A stretch of 38,252 nucleotides of DNA from an uncultured Bacteroidales bacterium (lineage in GTDB: Bacteria; Bacteroidota; Bacteroidia; Bacteroidales; P3), in contig ONLW01000026.1 of assembly GCA_900318835.1 (NCBI GenBank), positions 1-38,252 of the forward strand, in the 5' to 3' direction. Positions 16,495-23,335 of the stretch are shown here, one piece after another. Made by a program: the position numbers and the translations under genes. Below the pieces are notes generated by a model. It was not told where the DNA came from, did not search any database, and was given only the letters and a program-made list of their open reading frames with translations. How positions within the stretch are numbered: the first letter of the stretch is position 1; each line of letters starts with the position of its first letter.

Positions 16495-17975
16495 GAGCCG
16501 CTGTCCATCGCCGCATCTACCTTGTGCTGCTAACCCTTCTGGGCAGCTGCATGGTAACCAGCATTGGCATATCCAATGTCGTGTGGCCGTTGCTGCTGGC
16601 TAACTGGGTCCTCGAAGGCCGCTGGCGCGAGAAATGGCAGATGGCCCGCGGGAGCCGCCTGCTACAGGCCGTTGCCGTGCTTTTCCTACTGCATGCCGTT
16701 GGGTTGTTGTGGACAACGAACCTCCCGGCGGGATTCCATGTCATGGAGCGCCTGTTACCCTGGCTGGCAGTACCATTGGTGGTCCTCACCTCCCGACCTC
16801 CTGAAGGGCGCGCCCGAACCACCATCCTCAGCCTCTACGTCGGTACTGTCTTCGCGGTCACGGTGATAGGTCTCGTGCGATGGCTCACCCTTCCTGACCT
16901 CCCCTACCGCGACATCGTGCCCTTCATCTCCCACATCCGCTTTGCCCTCAATGTCTGCATGGTGATCTTCATTGTGGGGAAATGGGCCATGGAACGCCGT
17001 CATCCTGTCGGCATAGTATTCATTCTCTGGTTCCTTGCCATCCTTTTCCTCCTCCGCTCTTACACGGCCTTTGCTGTGCTGCTGGCGGCCTCGCTGGTGG
17101 TGATTCTCCACTTGCGTCGCCGCTGGGTGTGGCTGGCGGTATGGATAGCCGTGGCAGGAGGCATAGTAACCTATGTAGCAGTGGAACACCACTCCTACTA
17201 CCGGCTCTCCCCTCTTGCCATCGAGCCGCTGAAGCCCCTCACAGCCAACGGCCGCCCCTACGAACACCTGCAGGACGGCATGGTGGAAAACGGCAACTAC
17301 CTGAACAACTACCTCTGCCGCGATGAATTGCGCACGGCCTGGCCCCAGCGCAGCCAAGTACCCCTCGACAGCCTCACCGCCTCGGGCTACAGCATCGAAG
17401 CCTCCCTCATCCGTTACCTCAACGCCCTCTCGCTCCCCAAGGACAGCCTCGGAGTGATGATCCTCACTGACGAGCAGGTGGAAGAGATAGGCCGCGGTGT
17501 GGCCAATCCTATCTACGAGCATGGTTCAACGCCACGCAAGATGCTATATGTCATGTTCTTCGAGTACGAGAACTACCGTTGCTACCGTGCCGTCGAGGGT
17601 TTCTCCATGCTACAGCGCATCGAGCTGTGGACCGTAGCCTCGCACATCATCGGCTGCCACCTCTGGACGGGTGTCGGCACCGGCGATCTCGGCGACGCCA
17701 TGGAGGAGGACTTCCGCCTCACTGGATCGCCCCTTCAGAAGTCCGAACTCCTGCCTCACAACGAATACCTTACGCTGATGGCCATGCTAGGAATCCCGGC
17801 CTTCGTGCTGCTGGCGTTCTTCTTCTTGCGTGCCACCCCGCGACTGCGCCATCAGGGGCTGCTGCTGGTGGCCTGGACCGTTGCCATCCTCGTCTCCTGC
17901 CTCACCGAAAACACCTTCGACTCCCTCGCGGGCATCCTCTTCTCCACCTGGTTCATGGCCTTCCGGAATAGCTAG
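16491..17975 (+). CDS. O-antigen ligase/polymerase-like membrane protein
   Basis: The 494-residue polytopic protein begins at GTG 16491, inside the stop region of the protease gene. Membrane segments fill residues 8-230 and the last 80. Between them is a large soluble loop (about 235-390). The loop ends with GVGTGDLGDAM, and then LLPHNEYLTLMAMLGIPAF, the HNEYL-type motif of the Wzy_C/WaaL superfamily. These enzymes join or polymerise lipid-linked glycans on the periplasmic side. No other glycan genes are beside it, so the substrate is open. Its stop overlaps the stop of a small minus-strand gene by three bases. Confidence 0.75.
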   Translation: MRAAVHRRIYLVLLTLLGSCMVTSIGISNVVWPLLLANWVLEGRWREKWQMARGSRLLQAVAVLFLLHAVGLLWTTNLPAGFHVMERLLPWLAVPLVVLTSRPPEGRARTTILSLYVGTVFAVTVIGLVRWLTLPDLPYRDIVPFISHIRFALNVCMVIFIVGKWAMERRHPVGIVFILWFLAILFLLRSYTAFAVLLAASLVVILHLRRRWVWLAVWIAVAGGIVTYVAVEHHSYYRLSPLAIEPLKPLTANGRPYEHLQDGMVENGNYLNNYLCRDELRTAWPQRSQVPLDSLTASGYSIEASLIRYLNALSLPKDSLGVMILTDEQVEEIGRGVANPIYEHGSTPRKMLYVMFFEYENYRCYRAVEGFSMLQRIELWTVASHIIGCHLWTGVGTGDLGDAMEEDFRLTGSPLQKSELLPHNEYLTLMAMLGIPAFVLLAFFFLRATPRLRHQGLLLVAWTVAILVSCLTENTFDSLAGILFSTWFMAFRNS

Positions 17976-18191
17976 ATAGCAGGTCTCCAGCCCCGCTGGG
18001 CGTAGTCCTCGACGAAGCCGTAGAAAATGCACCTCCTGGTTAATCTCCACCGGCGCCACGGGGCCGACACTGACCTGCAGTTGTCCGTAGTCGACGCCTT
18101 CCGGCGAGAAGCATTCCCTGTTCATCCTCACGAAGAGGTTCTCTTCGGTCATCATATTATACGTATCTACATAAACGCCATGGTTTTCCAT
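17972..18191 (-). pseudogene. Small conserved-looking gene with a one-base frameshift
   Basis: ATG at 18191 opens a frame reading MENHGVYVDTYNMMTEENLF and onward to INQEVHF. It then goes out of frame in a run of four T. Removing one T gives FYGFVEDYAQRGWRPAI and a TAG at 17974-17972, exactly abutting the convergent gene. Without the correction the frame runs on to 17787 through sequence antisense to the ligase-like gene and rich in Gly, Glu and Arg, which is not protein-like. I do not recognise the family (about 73 residues when repaired). It may be a true pseudogene, a sequencing error in the T run, or a programmed shift. Confidence 0.6.
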
Positions 18192-18272
18192 ACTGGTAGG
18201 TGCTCCGTGTGATTTTTGAGGGAATTCCGTCGGGGGTGTTTGGAAAGTTAGATGAGTTTAATGGAAATAAAA

Positions 18273-18296
18273 AAAAGAAGACCACTGTCTTCTTTT
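18273..18296 (-). terminator. Original chromosomal terminator of the tRNA-Leu operon, now cut off
   Basis: AAAAGAAGAC pairs with GTCTTCTTTT around CACT, and on the minus strand it ends in eight T. It directly follows a GGGCACCA sequence, the 3' end of a tRNA read on the minus strand, but no tRNA body lies to its right. This fits a terminator parted from its tRNA by insertion of the element. Confidence 0.7.
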
Positions 18297-18303
18297 GGTG
18301 CCC
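18294..18303 (+). other. attL core
   Basis: TTTGGTGCCC, identical to 27309-27318 and in the same orientation. Joining the element ends here restores an integrase frame that continues through 18304-18411 to a TAG at 18412. Confidence 0.7.
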
Positions 18304-18414
18304 ATAACCGAACTATTCTCGAACTCCTTTCTTGAAGACTTGGAAAAGATATGGTCGTTGCGGTTCTATATTCCCGACCCGACAAAACCCATTCCACCGC
18401 CAAATATTAGATAG
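18304..18414 (+). pseudogene. Displaced 3' end of the integrase gene
   Basis: In the frame fixed by the att core (TTG GTG CCC), 36 codons follow and end in TAG at 18412-18414. They read ITELFSNSFLEDLEKIWSLR, then FYIPDPTKPIPPPNIR. This looks like real protein and has no start of its own. In the circular form it would complete the integrase at 555 residues. The small minus-strand gene ending at 18427 lies 12 bases further, a neat tail-to-tail arrangement that supports this reading. Confidence 0.65.
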
Positions 18415-18426
18415 GGCATTGTGTTC

Positions 18427-18624
18427 TCAACCGACCATCCTGACAGACCGACGTTCCTCCTCCAACGTTTCTACGAATTTGTTGACACGGCATAGCATTG
18501 CAAAAGAGGTGTCATCGTCGCACCTATTATACAGGGAGCAAGTTAATGCCTTGAGCGAAATGATAATGGTGTCAGAGTCCATAAGTTTTACTTTCTTCCT
18601 CATTTGAGAGTAGGAAATTTTCAA
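18427..18624 (-). CDS. Small protein of unknown function in the element
   Basis: I do not recognise this 65-residue protein. It may start at residue 1 or at M8 (MRKKVKLMDSDT). It is largely helical-looking and charged, with LMDSDTIIISLKALTCSLYN and VNKFVETLEEERRS. Support for it being a gene is the strong promoter upstream on the same strand (18699-18730), a leader of about 70 bases, and the sharp end just before the displaced integrase tail. Confidence 0.55.
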   Translation of the reverse strand: MKISYSQMRKKVKLMDSDTIIISLKALTCSLYNRCDDDTSFAMLCRVNKFVETLEEERRSVRMVG

Positions 18625-18698
18625 CCCTATTTGATTCTCAAAAAGTTATAAAATCGTTCTTATAAGGCGTTCTTTTCTTTATCTTGTGTTTTCAGCGA

Positions 18699-18730
18699 CA
18701 AAGATACGATTCTTTCCTCATTCCACCAAA
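18699..18730 (-). promoter_or_regulatory. Promoter for the 65-residue gene
   Basis: On the minus strand: TTTG (18730-18727), a 20-base spacer and TATCTTTG (18706-18699), a full Bacteroidales consensus. Confidence 0.8.
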
Positions 18731-18769
18731 CTTTTTTCCAAAAACACGGCAGATATACTGATTTTATAG

Positions 18770-18777
18770 TATATTTG
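18770..18777 (+). promoter_or_regulatory. -7 box just before the NADAR gene
   Basis: TATATTTG ends 7 bases before the ATG at 18785, so the mRNA may be leaderless or nearly so. No clear -33 TTTG is seen at the right distance. Confidence 0.5.
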
Positions 18778-18784
18778 TTGTGAT

Positions 18785-19318
18785 ATGGTAGCAAAACGAT
18801 TCTATAAAGAGACAGAAAGCATCCTTTTCAACTCTCATATTGAAGAGTGGAGGATATTGTCGAATATGCACCCTTGCAGGATATATTACAATGGGTTGCA
18901 ATTCGGCAGTAGTGAAATGTTGTATTGGTGGCTGCGGTTCCAAGGGGAAGGCAAGGAACGTCAAGCGGTCAGAAACAACCTCATTACTCAACGTGGGTAT
19001 TGGAACGGCTTTCGCTGTAAGAAAATAGCCCAAGCCAACAAACACCTGATGGATGCAAGCATCAGTGAATGGGATTGCCTGTTGATTGCTCTTGAAGCGA
19101 AAGTGCGATGTTGTGCCGAGTTCAGGGATGCCCTGTTCAGTAGCAGGGGCAAGCACTTGGTAGAACTTGCCCCTTGGGATGCCGTCAAGTACGGTGCTGT
19201 CCTGAACAAGCAGAGTGGACTGATTGAGGGAGGCAACGGCTGCGGTCGCTTGATGATGTTGGTGAGAGATAGGCTGTTCAACGGGAAGTATAGCGAGGGT
19301 CAGTCGGACATCCGATAA
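18785..19318 (+). CDS. NADAR-family protein (YbiA-like; ADP-ribose/riboflavin-linked N-glycosidase fold)
   Basis: The 177-residue protein fits the NADAR family (PF08719, formerly DUF1768). Seen in order: an LSNMHPCRIYYNGLQFGSSE segment (25-44), where family members have LSNF-P and an SSE motif; IAQANKHLMDAS in the middle; VELAPWDAVKYG near 130; and GGNGCGRLMMLVRD near 153-166, the family's G-N-x-x-G-x-x-L-M-x-x-R signature. Known members hydrolyse N-glycosidic bonds in riboflavin intermediates or remove ADP-ribose from guanine bases. In mobile elements the latter could counter DNA-modifying toxins or host defence. It lacks the usual N-terminal YQ-KF text in part, so activity is not certain. 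It ends 8 bases from a convergent small gene. Confidence 0.72.
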   Translation: MVAKRFYKETESILFNSHIEEWRILSNMHPCRIYYNGLQFGSSEMLYWWLRFQGEGKERQAVRNNLITQRGYWNGFRCKKIAQANKHLMDASISEWDCLLIALEAKVRCCAEFRDALFSSRGKHLVELAPWDAVKYGAVLNKQSGLIEGGNGCGRLMMLVRDRLFNGKYSEGQSDIR

Positions 19319-19324
19319 ATGTCC
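19306..19324. terminator. Short hairpin between convergent genes
   Basis: GGACAT (19306-19311) pairs with ATGTCC (19319-19324), spanning the NADAR stop. It is small and has no long T tract, so the terminator role is tentative. Confidence 0.35.
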
Positions 19325-19326
19325 CC

Positions 19327-19584
19327 CTATTCAAATAAATTCAGTGACTCACTCATTCTTCTAACCAACTGCATTGTCTTGCAAGACGGATTCAACCCTC
19401 GTCTATGATAGTCACCAAGCAGGACAGACAAAGCCTGTTTCAATTTCTTGTACTCGGTCTGATTTGCTTTCTCATCAGGAGATATCTCAAACCACTCTCT
19501 TTTCAAATTGGAGACTCTGTCAACGTAGGTCTCGACTGCATTGTGTTCGCGCGTGGCAAACTCGTTTTGAATTTTTATATTCAT
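19327..19584 (-). CDS. Small charged protein of unknown function
   Basis: The 85-residue protein is helical and charged: FATREHNAVETYVDRVSNLK, then EWFEISPDEKANQTEYKKLK and a final LLGDYHRRGLNPSCKTMQ. I do not recognise the family. A full consensus promoter lies upstream (19620-19651). The gene runs towards the NADAR gene, with an 8-base gap between the stops. Confidence 0.65.
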   Translation of the reverse strand: MNIKIQNEFATREHNAVETYVDRVSNLKREWFEISPDEKANQTEYKKLKQALSVLLGDYHRRGLNPSCKTMQLVRRMSESLNLFE

Positions 19585-19619
19585 ATGTATAAAATTATAT
19601 AATTCCTAACTTACAGGTG

Positions 19620-19651
19620 CAAATATAAGAAAAACTTTTCAATCTACCAAA
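19620..19651 (-). promoter_or_regulatory. Promoter for the 85-residue gene
   Basis: On the minus strand: TTTG (19651-19648), a 20-base spacer and TATATTTG (19627-19620). Confidence 0.8.
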
Positions 19652-19798
19652 CATTTTAACATTTGAATTTGCCCGTCCTGTTCTGTGCCTTTTATATTCT
19701 ATTTGCATATATTTCATTTTATATCCGCGTCAACAAGCACAAATATAAAAAGGTTTATCCAACTGACCATATCTTTAACACTTGCATGAACTACGTAT

Positions 19799-19840
19799 CC
19801 TCTCGCATGGTTTGAGAGGCCATATTGAACCATATTGAAC
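19799..19840. repeat. Hairpin and tandem 10-base repeat in the intergenic region next to the replication gene
   Basis: CCTCTC (19799-19804) pairs with GAGAGG (19814-19819), and CATATTGAAC occurs twice in tandem at 19821-19830 and 19831-19840. This lies just past the 3' end of the primase-like gene. It could be a binding site for the replication protein or an origin. Otherwise 19652-19878 shows only a further TATATTTG box on the minus strand (19740-19747). Confidence 0.4.
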
Positions 19841-19878
19841 TTTGCCTTCAGCGTGTGCCGTTCCCGAAAAAAAAATTT

Positions 19879-21177
19879 TCAGGATTTCTTGATATACTTG
19901 GCAATGCCGTGTTTCTTTCTCCATCGTTTAAGTGTGGAGAGGCTGATGTGCAACCCATAGTCAGCCATTGTCTTGATGTTCTCCGCGTCGGTCAGTTGGA
20001 AGTCGTAGAGTTCGCCTATTCTCTCATCATTCCACACTGCCTTTGCCTTTGCCACGGCTGCCTTCGGCGATATTCCAAGGCTCTCCCAATACTCCATATA
20101 CACCTTGTATTTGCGTTTGTCATGCCCTTTGATGGTTATCTCGTCAATGGGTTTGTTTAACACTGCTTCGGCAACTCGTAGAATGAAGTCTTGATTAAGT
20201 ACACCGTCGGAGTTGTCGTAATAATGCGAGACCTCATAAGAAAGGCAGTAAACAAGATGCTCGGCGGTAATGTCGGGCTTTATCTTTCGGATGATGAGTG
20301 CTGCGGTATATAGTCTTTTTCTGCGTCCCTCGCCGTCTTTCCATATATGGATGCGTCGTTTTTCAGTATCCCACTTGCGATATATGCAAATGTAATTCTC
20401 ATCGATTGGAGCGTAGCCATTGCGGTATGATAGTTTGCTTTCCTCAATGCGTGGGTACATACGGCAATACTTTGAGACGAATCTCCCCAATGACAACTCT
20501 TCAAAGTCTTTCATAAAAGTGTCATTGCATACAATAACGCTCTCTTCTTCTTTCTTTATTTTCTGCTTTGACACTTTCTTCCTCTTTCCTGATGGCATAC
20601 CTGTCGCTGCGGTCGGGATGGTGTAGATGTAATTGGAGCATATCAACCGACAAGAGGGTAAGCCATTCCCGAAGATGGGCTGTGCTGTGCTGCGTGTACA
20701 CCTGTCTTTCAGTTCACCCATACCACCTTCCGTTTGCATCGTATCAAACAACGATACATACTCCTCATTCCCTTTTATCTTACCATCGAAACAGTAGATA
20801 AGTCTATAGCGATAACCTTTGCCCTCTATACCGTTGCTTGTGGTAGTATAGGCTATAGTGGGCTGATAGGTCAGCGTGGAAAGATACTCCTCCATCTGCA
20901 TGGTGTTGTCGTCTATGTCATAGGCAATATACGACGTATAACGGAAGTTGCCCTGTGTCTTGGTGGAGTTGGTGAATGGCTCATCGTCATCATCGTAGCA
21001 ATGGCAGAAGGAATGTCCTTCCTTGATTAGTCCGCAAAGAGAAGAAACCGTTACGGATTGCTTTCTGTATGTCATCTTGCTTGATGCTTCTGCAAAGTCC
21101 TCTTTGTTCTTATGGCAGGTGGTCGAGACGCTGATATTGAAGGTGTAGCCGCTTGATGCAACCGTGTAATTTAACAT
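19879..21177 (-). CDS. Primase-like replication protein with C-terminal helix-turn-helix
   Basis: The 432-residue protein has an N-terminal part with YIAYDIDD (84-90) after a beta-rich segment, then IAYTTTSNGIEGKGYRYRLI (108-127) and a CFD motif. The D-x-D and the later T-T-T/RYRL segments resemble the archaeo-eukaryotic primase fold found in replication proteins of Bacteroidetes mobile elements. I cannot see every expected active-site motif. A Lys-rich linker follows (PSGKRKKVSKQKIKKEEE). The end, residues 370-430, has ISPKAAVAKAKAVW and LHISLSTLKRWRKKHG, a helix-turn-helix suited to origin binding. It is the element's best replication candidate. The call rests on motif shape, not on a named family. 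Confidence 0.55.
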   Translation of the reverse strand: MLNYTVASSGYTFNISVSTTCHKNKEDFAEASSKMTYRKQSVTVSSLCGLIKEGHSFCHCYDDDDEPFTNSTKTQGNFRYTSYIAYDIDDNTMQMEEYLSTLTYQPTIAYTTTSNGIEGKGYRYRLIYCFDGKIKGNEEYVSLFDTMQTEGGMGELKDRCTRSTAQPIFGNGLPSCRLICSNYIYTIPTAATGMPSGKRKKVSKQKIKKEEESVIVCNDTFMKDFEELSLGRFVSKYCRMYPRIEESKLSYRNGYAPIDENYICIYRKWDTEKRRIHIWKDGEGRRKRLYTAALIIRKIKPDITAEHLVYCLSYEVSHYYDNSDGVLNQDFILRVAEAVLNKPIDEITIKGHDKRKYKVYMEYWESLGISPKAAVAKAKAVWNDERIGELYDFQLTDAENIKTMADYGLHISLSTLKRWRKKHGIAKYIKKS

Positions 21178-21240
21178 AAATTATTTGAGATTAACCCGTT
21201 AAACAAAAGTGAGGCAGACCCATTCTGCCCCTGTCACGCT

Positions 21241-21248
21241 CAAATATA
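21241..21248 (-). promoter_or_regulatory. -7 box upstream of the primase-like gene
   Basis: The site reads TATATTTG on the minus strand, 63 bases upstream of the start. No clear -33 element was found. Confidence 0.45.
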
Positions 21249-21308
21249 CTATTATTTGAGGAAAAGTCGCCATTCCTGCTCAATATTTATTGAAAAATAT
21301 ATTGAACT

Positions 21309-21476
21309 ATGGGAAAGAGAATAAGACGCGGAGCATCAACCGCAACGAAATACAAGATGCGCTTGGCAAAACTTGGAAGCCGAAACCCAATGTATGGCAA
21401 GCACCATACCGAGACCACTAAGAAAAGGATTAGTCAGACGATGAAAAACTATTGGAGAAGCCTGTATTTTGACTGA
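21309..21476 (+). CDS. Small NUMOD3-like peptide
   Basis: ATG 21309 to TGA 21474-21476 encodes 55 residues. The core NPMYGKHHTETTKKRIS matches the NUMOD3 pattern (NPMYGK-H-ETKKKIS), a short DNA-binding motif normally found in tandem in GIY-YIG and HNH homing endonucleases. The N-terminus is basic (MGKRIRRG). No nuclease domain is present before or after it in any frame, so it is either a remnant of a homing endonuclease or a stand-alone DNA-binding peptide. It starts in the divergent region upstream of the primase-like gene. Confidence 0.6.
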   Translation: MGKRIRRGASTATKYKMRLAKLGSRNPMYGKHHTETTKKRISQTMKNYWRSLYFD

Positions 21477-21643
21477 TATTCCCCACTAATAAGGTTGCTT
21501 TGAGGCGTGTGGGTTGTTTATCCTTGTTCTGCGCATCTGTAATAGGCACAAGAATAGGCGATTGCCAAACAGTCTATCCGAGTATGGGTTGTAATAAGAA
21601 CACCATAGCCAATAAAACAGAGGAAAACACCGTGTGGCATGTG

Positions 21644-21886
21644 CTACTGTTTCTTTTTTGATATTTTCTGACGAGCCGATGAGACAATCAACTGACCCAC
21701 TCTGATAACACACTTGTCGTTGGTGTAGCCTCCTACGGTACTAATCCGCATATCCCTCATTTTTCTGTAGTTTACACCCAATTCCTCGGCAGTCCAATGT
21801 TCAAACATAGCAGTCACACTGCCATAGTAGTAATGCTGACCACCTTTTTCAAGATGTACCACTTTGAGACTCTTTACCTTATCCAT
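21644..21886 (-). CDS. Small protein of unknown function
   Basis: The 80-residue protein reads MDKVKSLKVVHLEKGGQHYY, then SVTAMFEHWTAEELGVNYRK and a Lys-rich end. I do not know the family. A TATCTTTG box lies 24 bases upstream and an inverted repeat overlaps the likely -33 region, so it may be autoregulated or controlled together with the divergent WYL_2-like gene. Confidence 0.65.
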   Translation of the reverse strand: MDKVKSLKVVHLEKGGQHYYYGSVTAMFEHWTAEELGVNYRKMRDMRISTVGGYTNDKCVIRVGQLIVSSARQKISKKKQ

Positions 21887-21910
21887 ATCTTATATTATTT
21901 TTACCAACTG

Positions 21911-21952
21911 CAAAGATACGAATAATCGTACAAATATAAAATAATAGTACGA
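21911..21952 (-). promoter_or_regulatory. -7 box and operator-like inverted repeat
   Basis: TATCTTTG lies on the minus strand at 21918-21911. TCGTAC (21926-21931), 15 bases, then GTACGA (21947-21952) forms a perfect two-sided repeat across the -33 region. A second TATATTTG lies inside it (21938-21931). Confidence 0.55.
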
Positions 21953-21978
21953 CTTTTAGCTTTATTTAGCTTTTAATT

Positions 21979-22010
21979 TTTGGCCATGTCGCACATTTAT
22001 CGTATCTTTG
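21979..22010 (+). promoter_or_regulatory. Promoter of the SH3-barrel gene
   Basis: TTTG (21979-21982), a 20-base spacer, TATCTTTG (22003-22010). The start codon is 62 bases downstream. It is divergent from the promoter of the 80-residue gene. Confidence 0.8.
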
Positions 22011-22072
22011 TACTGTAAACAAAAGGGATAATAGACAAAATAACCAAATTAGAAACAATAAATCAACGAGTT

Positions 22073-22438
22073 ATGGAAAACAACCTCATCACCAACACCT
22101 GCAAAGTTATGTCAAACGTCGCCGTAGTCAACGAAATCAACGCCATTCGCGCACAGGTCATCGCCAATCGTACATCTTCCGTGGTCAATGGGATTGCAAA
22201 GGCTGCTATGATAGCCATCGCAAAGGAGAAGATGCGTAGCGGTGTATGCCACTTCGTTTATTGCAAGAAAAACGGTGAACTTCGAGAGGCTTTCGGAACG
22301 CTTACCCCTGCCCTCGTCGAAGCAACCACCACAGGCTACGGGGAGAGCCGAGAGCGTTATTTTACCTCCGCCTACTATGATTGCGAGAAAGGCGGTTGGC
22401 GGTCGTTCCGTTGGGAAACCATCGTAAAGGTGTACTAA
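22073..22438 (+). CDS. SH3 beta-barrel (WYL_2/DUF2693-like) protein
   Basis: In this 121-residue protein, residues 1-55 are helical. The C-terminal half (SGVCHFVYCKKNGELREAFG, then GYGESRERYFTSAYYDCEKG and WRSFRWETIVKVY) matches the Sm-like SH3-barrel group WYL_2, common in Bacteroidetes mobile elements. The role is unknown; WYL-type folds sense nucleic acids or small molecules. It has its own strong promoter and is followed after 143 bases by the small serine recombinase. Confidence 0.65.
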   Translation: MENNLITNTCKVMSNVAVVNEINAIRAQVIANRTSSVVNGIAKAAMIAIAKEKMRSGVCHFVYCKKNGELREAFGTLTPALVEATTTGYGESRERYFTSAYYDCEKGGWRSFRWETIVKVY

Positions 22439-22581
22439 TCCGCTGCGGTGGGTGGGGAGGTCGCCACTCCCCACCTGTCAAAACAGGTCAAATAATGAGA
22501 CAGGTCAAATAAATCAGAAAAGTCTGCGAAAATAGCACGTCAGGTATCAGAAGTTAAACATCAAAAAAGTCAAAGATTATT

Positions 22582-23232
22582 ATGAGCCACACAGAGAACA
22601 ACACCGCAGCCATCTACGCGAGAGTATCATCAACCACAGACCGACAGAACACCGAGAGACAGGTAATAGACCTGACGGCATATGCAAACCGCAACAGCCT
22701 TAACCTTGTCAAGATATATGAAGAGCATATCAGCGGTGCCAAGAGGAACGCCGAAAGACCTGTGCTGATGGACTGCATAGAGTATTGCAAGGGCAACCAT
22801 GTCGGCACTCTCCTTGTATCGGAGTTGAGCCGTTTGGGTCGAAATACCTTTGAAGTGCTTGCGACCGTCCGCGACCTTGTGGACTGCCATATCAATGTGT
22901 ATTTCCAAAAGGAGCAGATGAACTTGCTCGACGGGAACGGCAAGCCGAGTCTGTTCACGCCGATACTGATTGCAACATTAAGCACCTGTGCTGAAATGGA
23001 ACGCGAGAACATACAATACAGACTGAATAGCGGTCGCAGAGTGTATATTGAAAAGGGCGGTCAGTTGGGAAGAAAGAAGGGCAGCGTCAAGAGTCACGAA
23101 CAAAAAGAAGAACAGTATAAAGACGTGTTGGCATACCTTGGCAAAGGCTATAAAATAGCCGATATTGCCAAATTGACAGGCACTTCCACAAGCACCGTAC
23201 AACGGCTAAAGAGAGAGTTTCAAATTAGATAA
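22582..23232 (+). CDS. Small serine recombinase (resolvase/invertase family)
   Basis: The 216-residue protein has the resolvase catalytic domain: YARVSS with nucleophile S16, VSELSRLGRN near 75, and the long helix with AEMERENIQYRL near 140. The C-terminus has YKIADIAKLTGTSTSTVQRL, a Hin-like helix-turn-helix. Length is right for a resolvase or invertase. It could resolve multimers of the circular element or invert a segment; I found no pair of long inverted repeats that would mark an invertible segment. A strong terminator follows. Confidence 0.92.
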   Translation: MSHTENNTAAIYARVSSTTDRQNTERQVIDLTAYANRNSLNLVKIYEEHISGAKRNAERPVLMDCIEYCKGNHVGTLLVSELSRLGRNTFEVLATVRDLVDCHINVYFQKEQMNLLDGNGKPSLFTPILIATLSTCAEMERENIQYRLNSGRRVYIEKGGQLGRKKGSVKSHEQKEEQYKDVLAYLGKGYKIADIAKLTGTSTSTVQRLKREFQIR

Positions 23233-23261
23233 GATAAAGCAAAACCATCGTATTGCATAGA

Positions 23262-23294
23262 GTTTTTCAGGATAAGCAGATTGTCCTGAAAAAC
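23262..23294 (+). terminator. Terminator after the small recombinase gene
   Basis: GTTTTTCAGGA (23262-23272) pairs perfectly with TCCTGAAAAAC (23284-23294) around an 11-base loop. It separates the recombinase transcript from the RNA promoter that follows. Confidence 0.7.
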
Positions 23295-23300
23295 ATTTCT

Positions 23301-23331
23301 TTTGCCAATTCAAATAAAATGCGTATCTTTG
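23301..23331 (+). promoter_or_regulatory. Promoter of the structured RNA
   Basis: TTTG (23301-23304), a 19-base spacer, TATCTTTG (23324-23331), a full consensus. Transcription would begin near 23336-23340, about 290 bases before the next start codon. Confidence 0.85.
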
Positions 23332-23335
23332 CACT

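Noticed and set aside
18296-18372. A tRNA or tRNA pseudogene at the left end
   Set aside because: GGGCACCA is present, but no acceptor partner, T arm or anticodon arm follows at the right spacing; the att-core explanation accounts for it.
19595-19717. 40-codon minus-strand frame upstream of the 85-residue gene
   Set aside because: It runs through the promoter of that gene and has no family-like text; a TATATTTG box precedes it, but this is not enough.
21486-21713. 75-codon minus-strand frame
   Set aside because: It overlaps the better-supported 80-residue gene in another frame and its text is rich in Cys, Tyr and Arg without pattern.
22582-23232. Invertase for a phase-variable promoter
   Set aside because: The recombinase type would fit, but I found no pair of longer inverted repeats around any promoter in the window.
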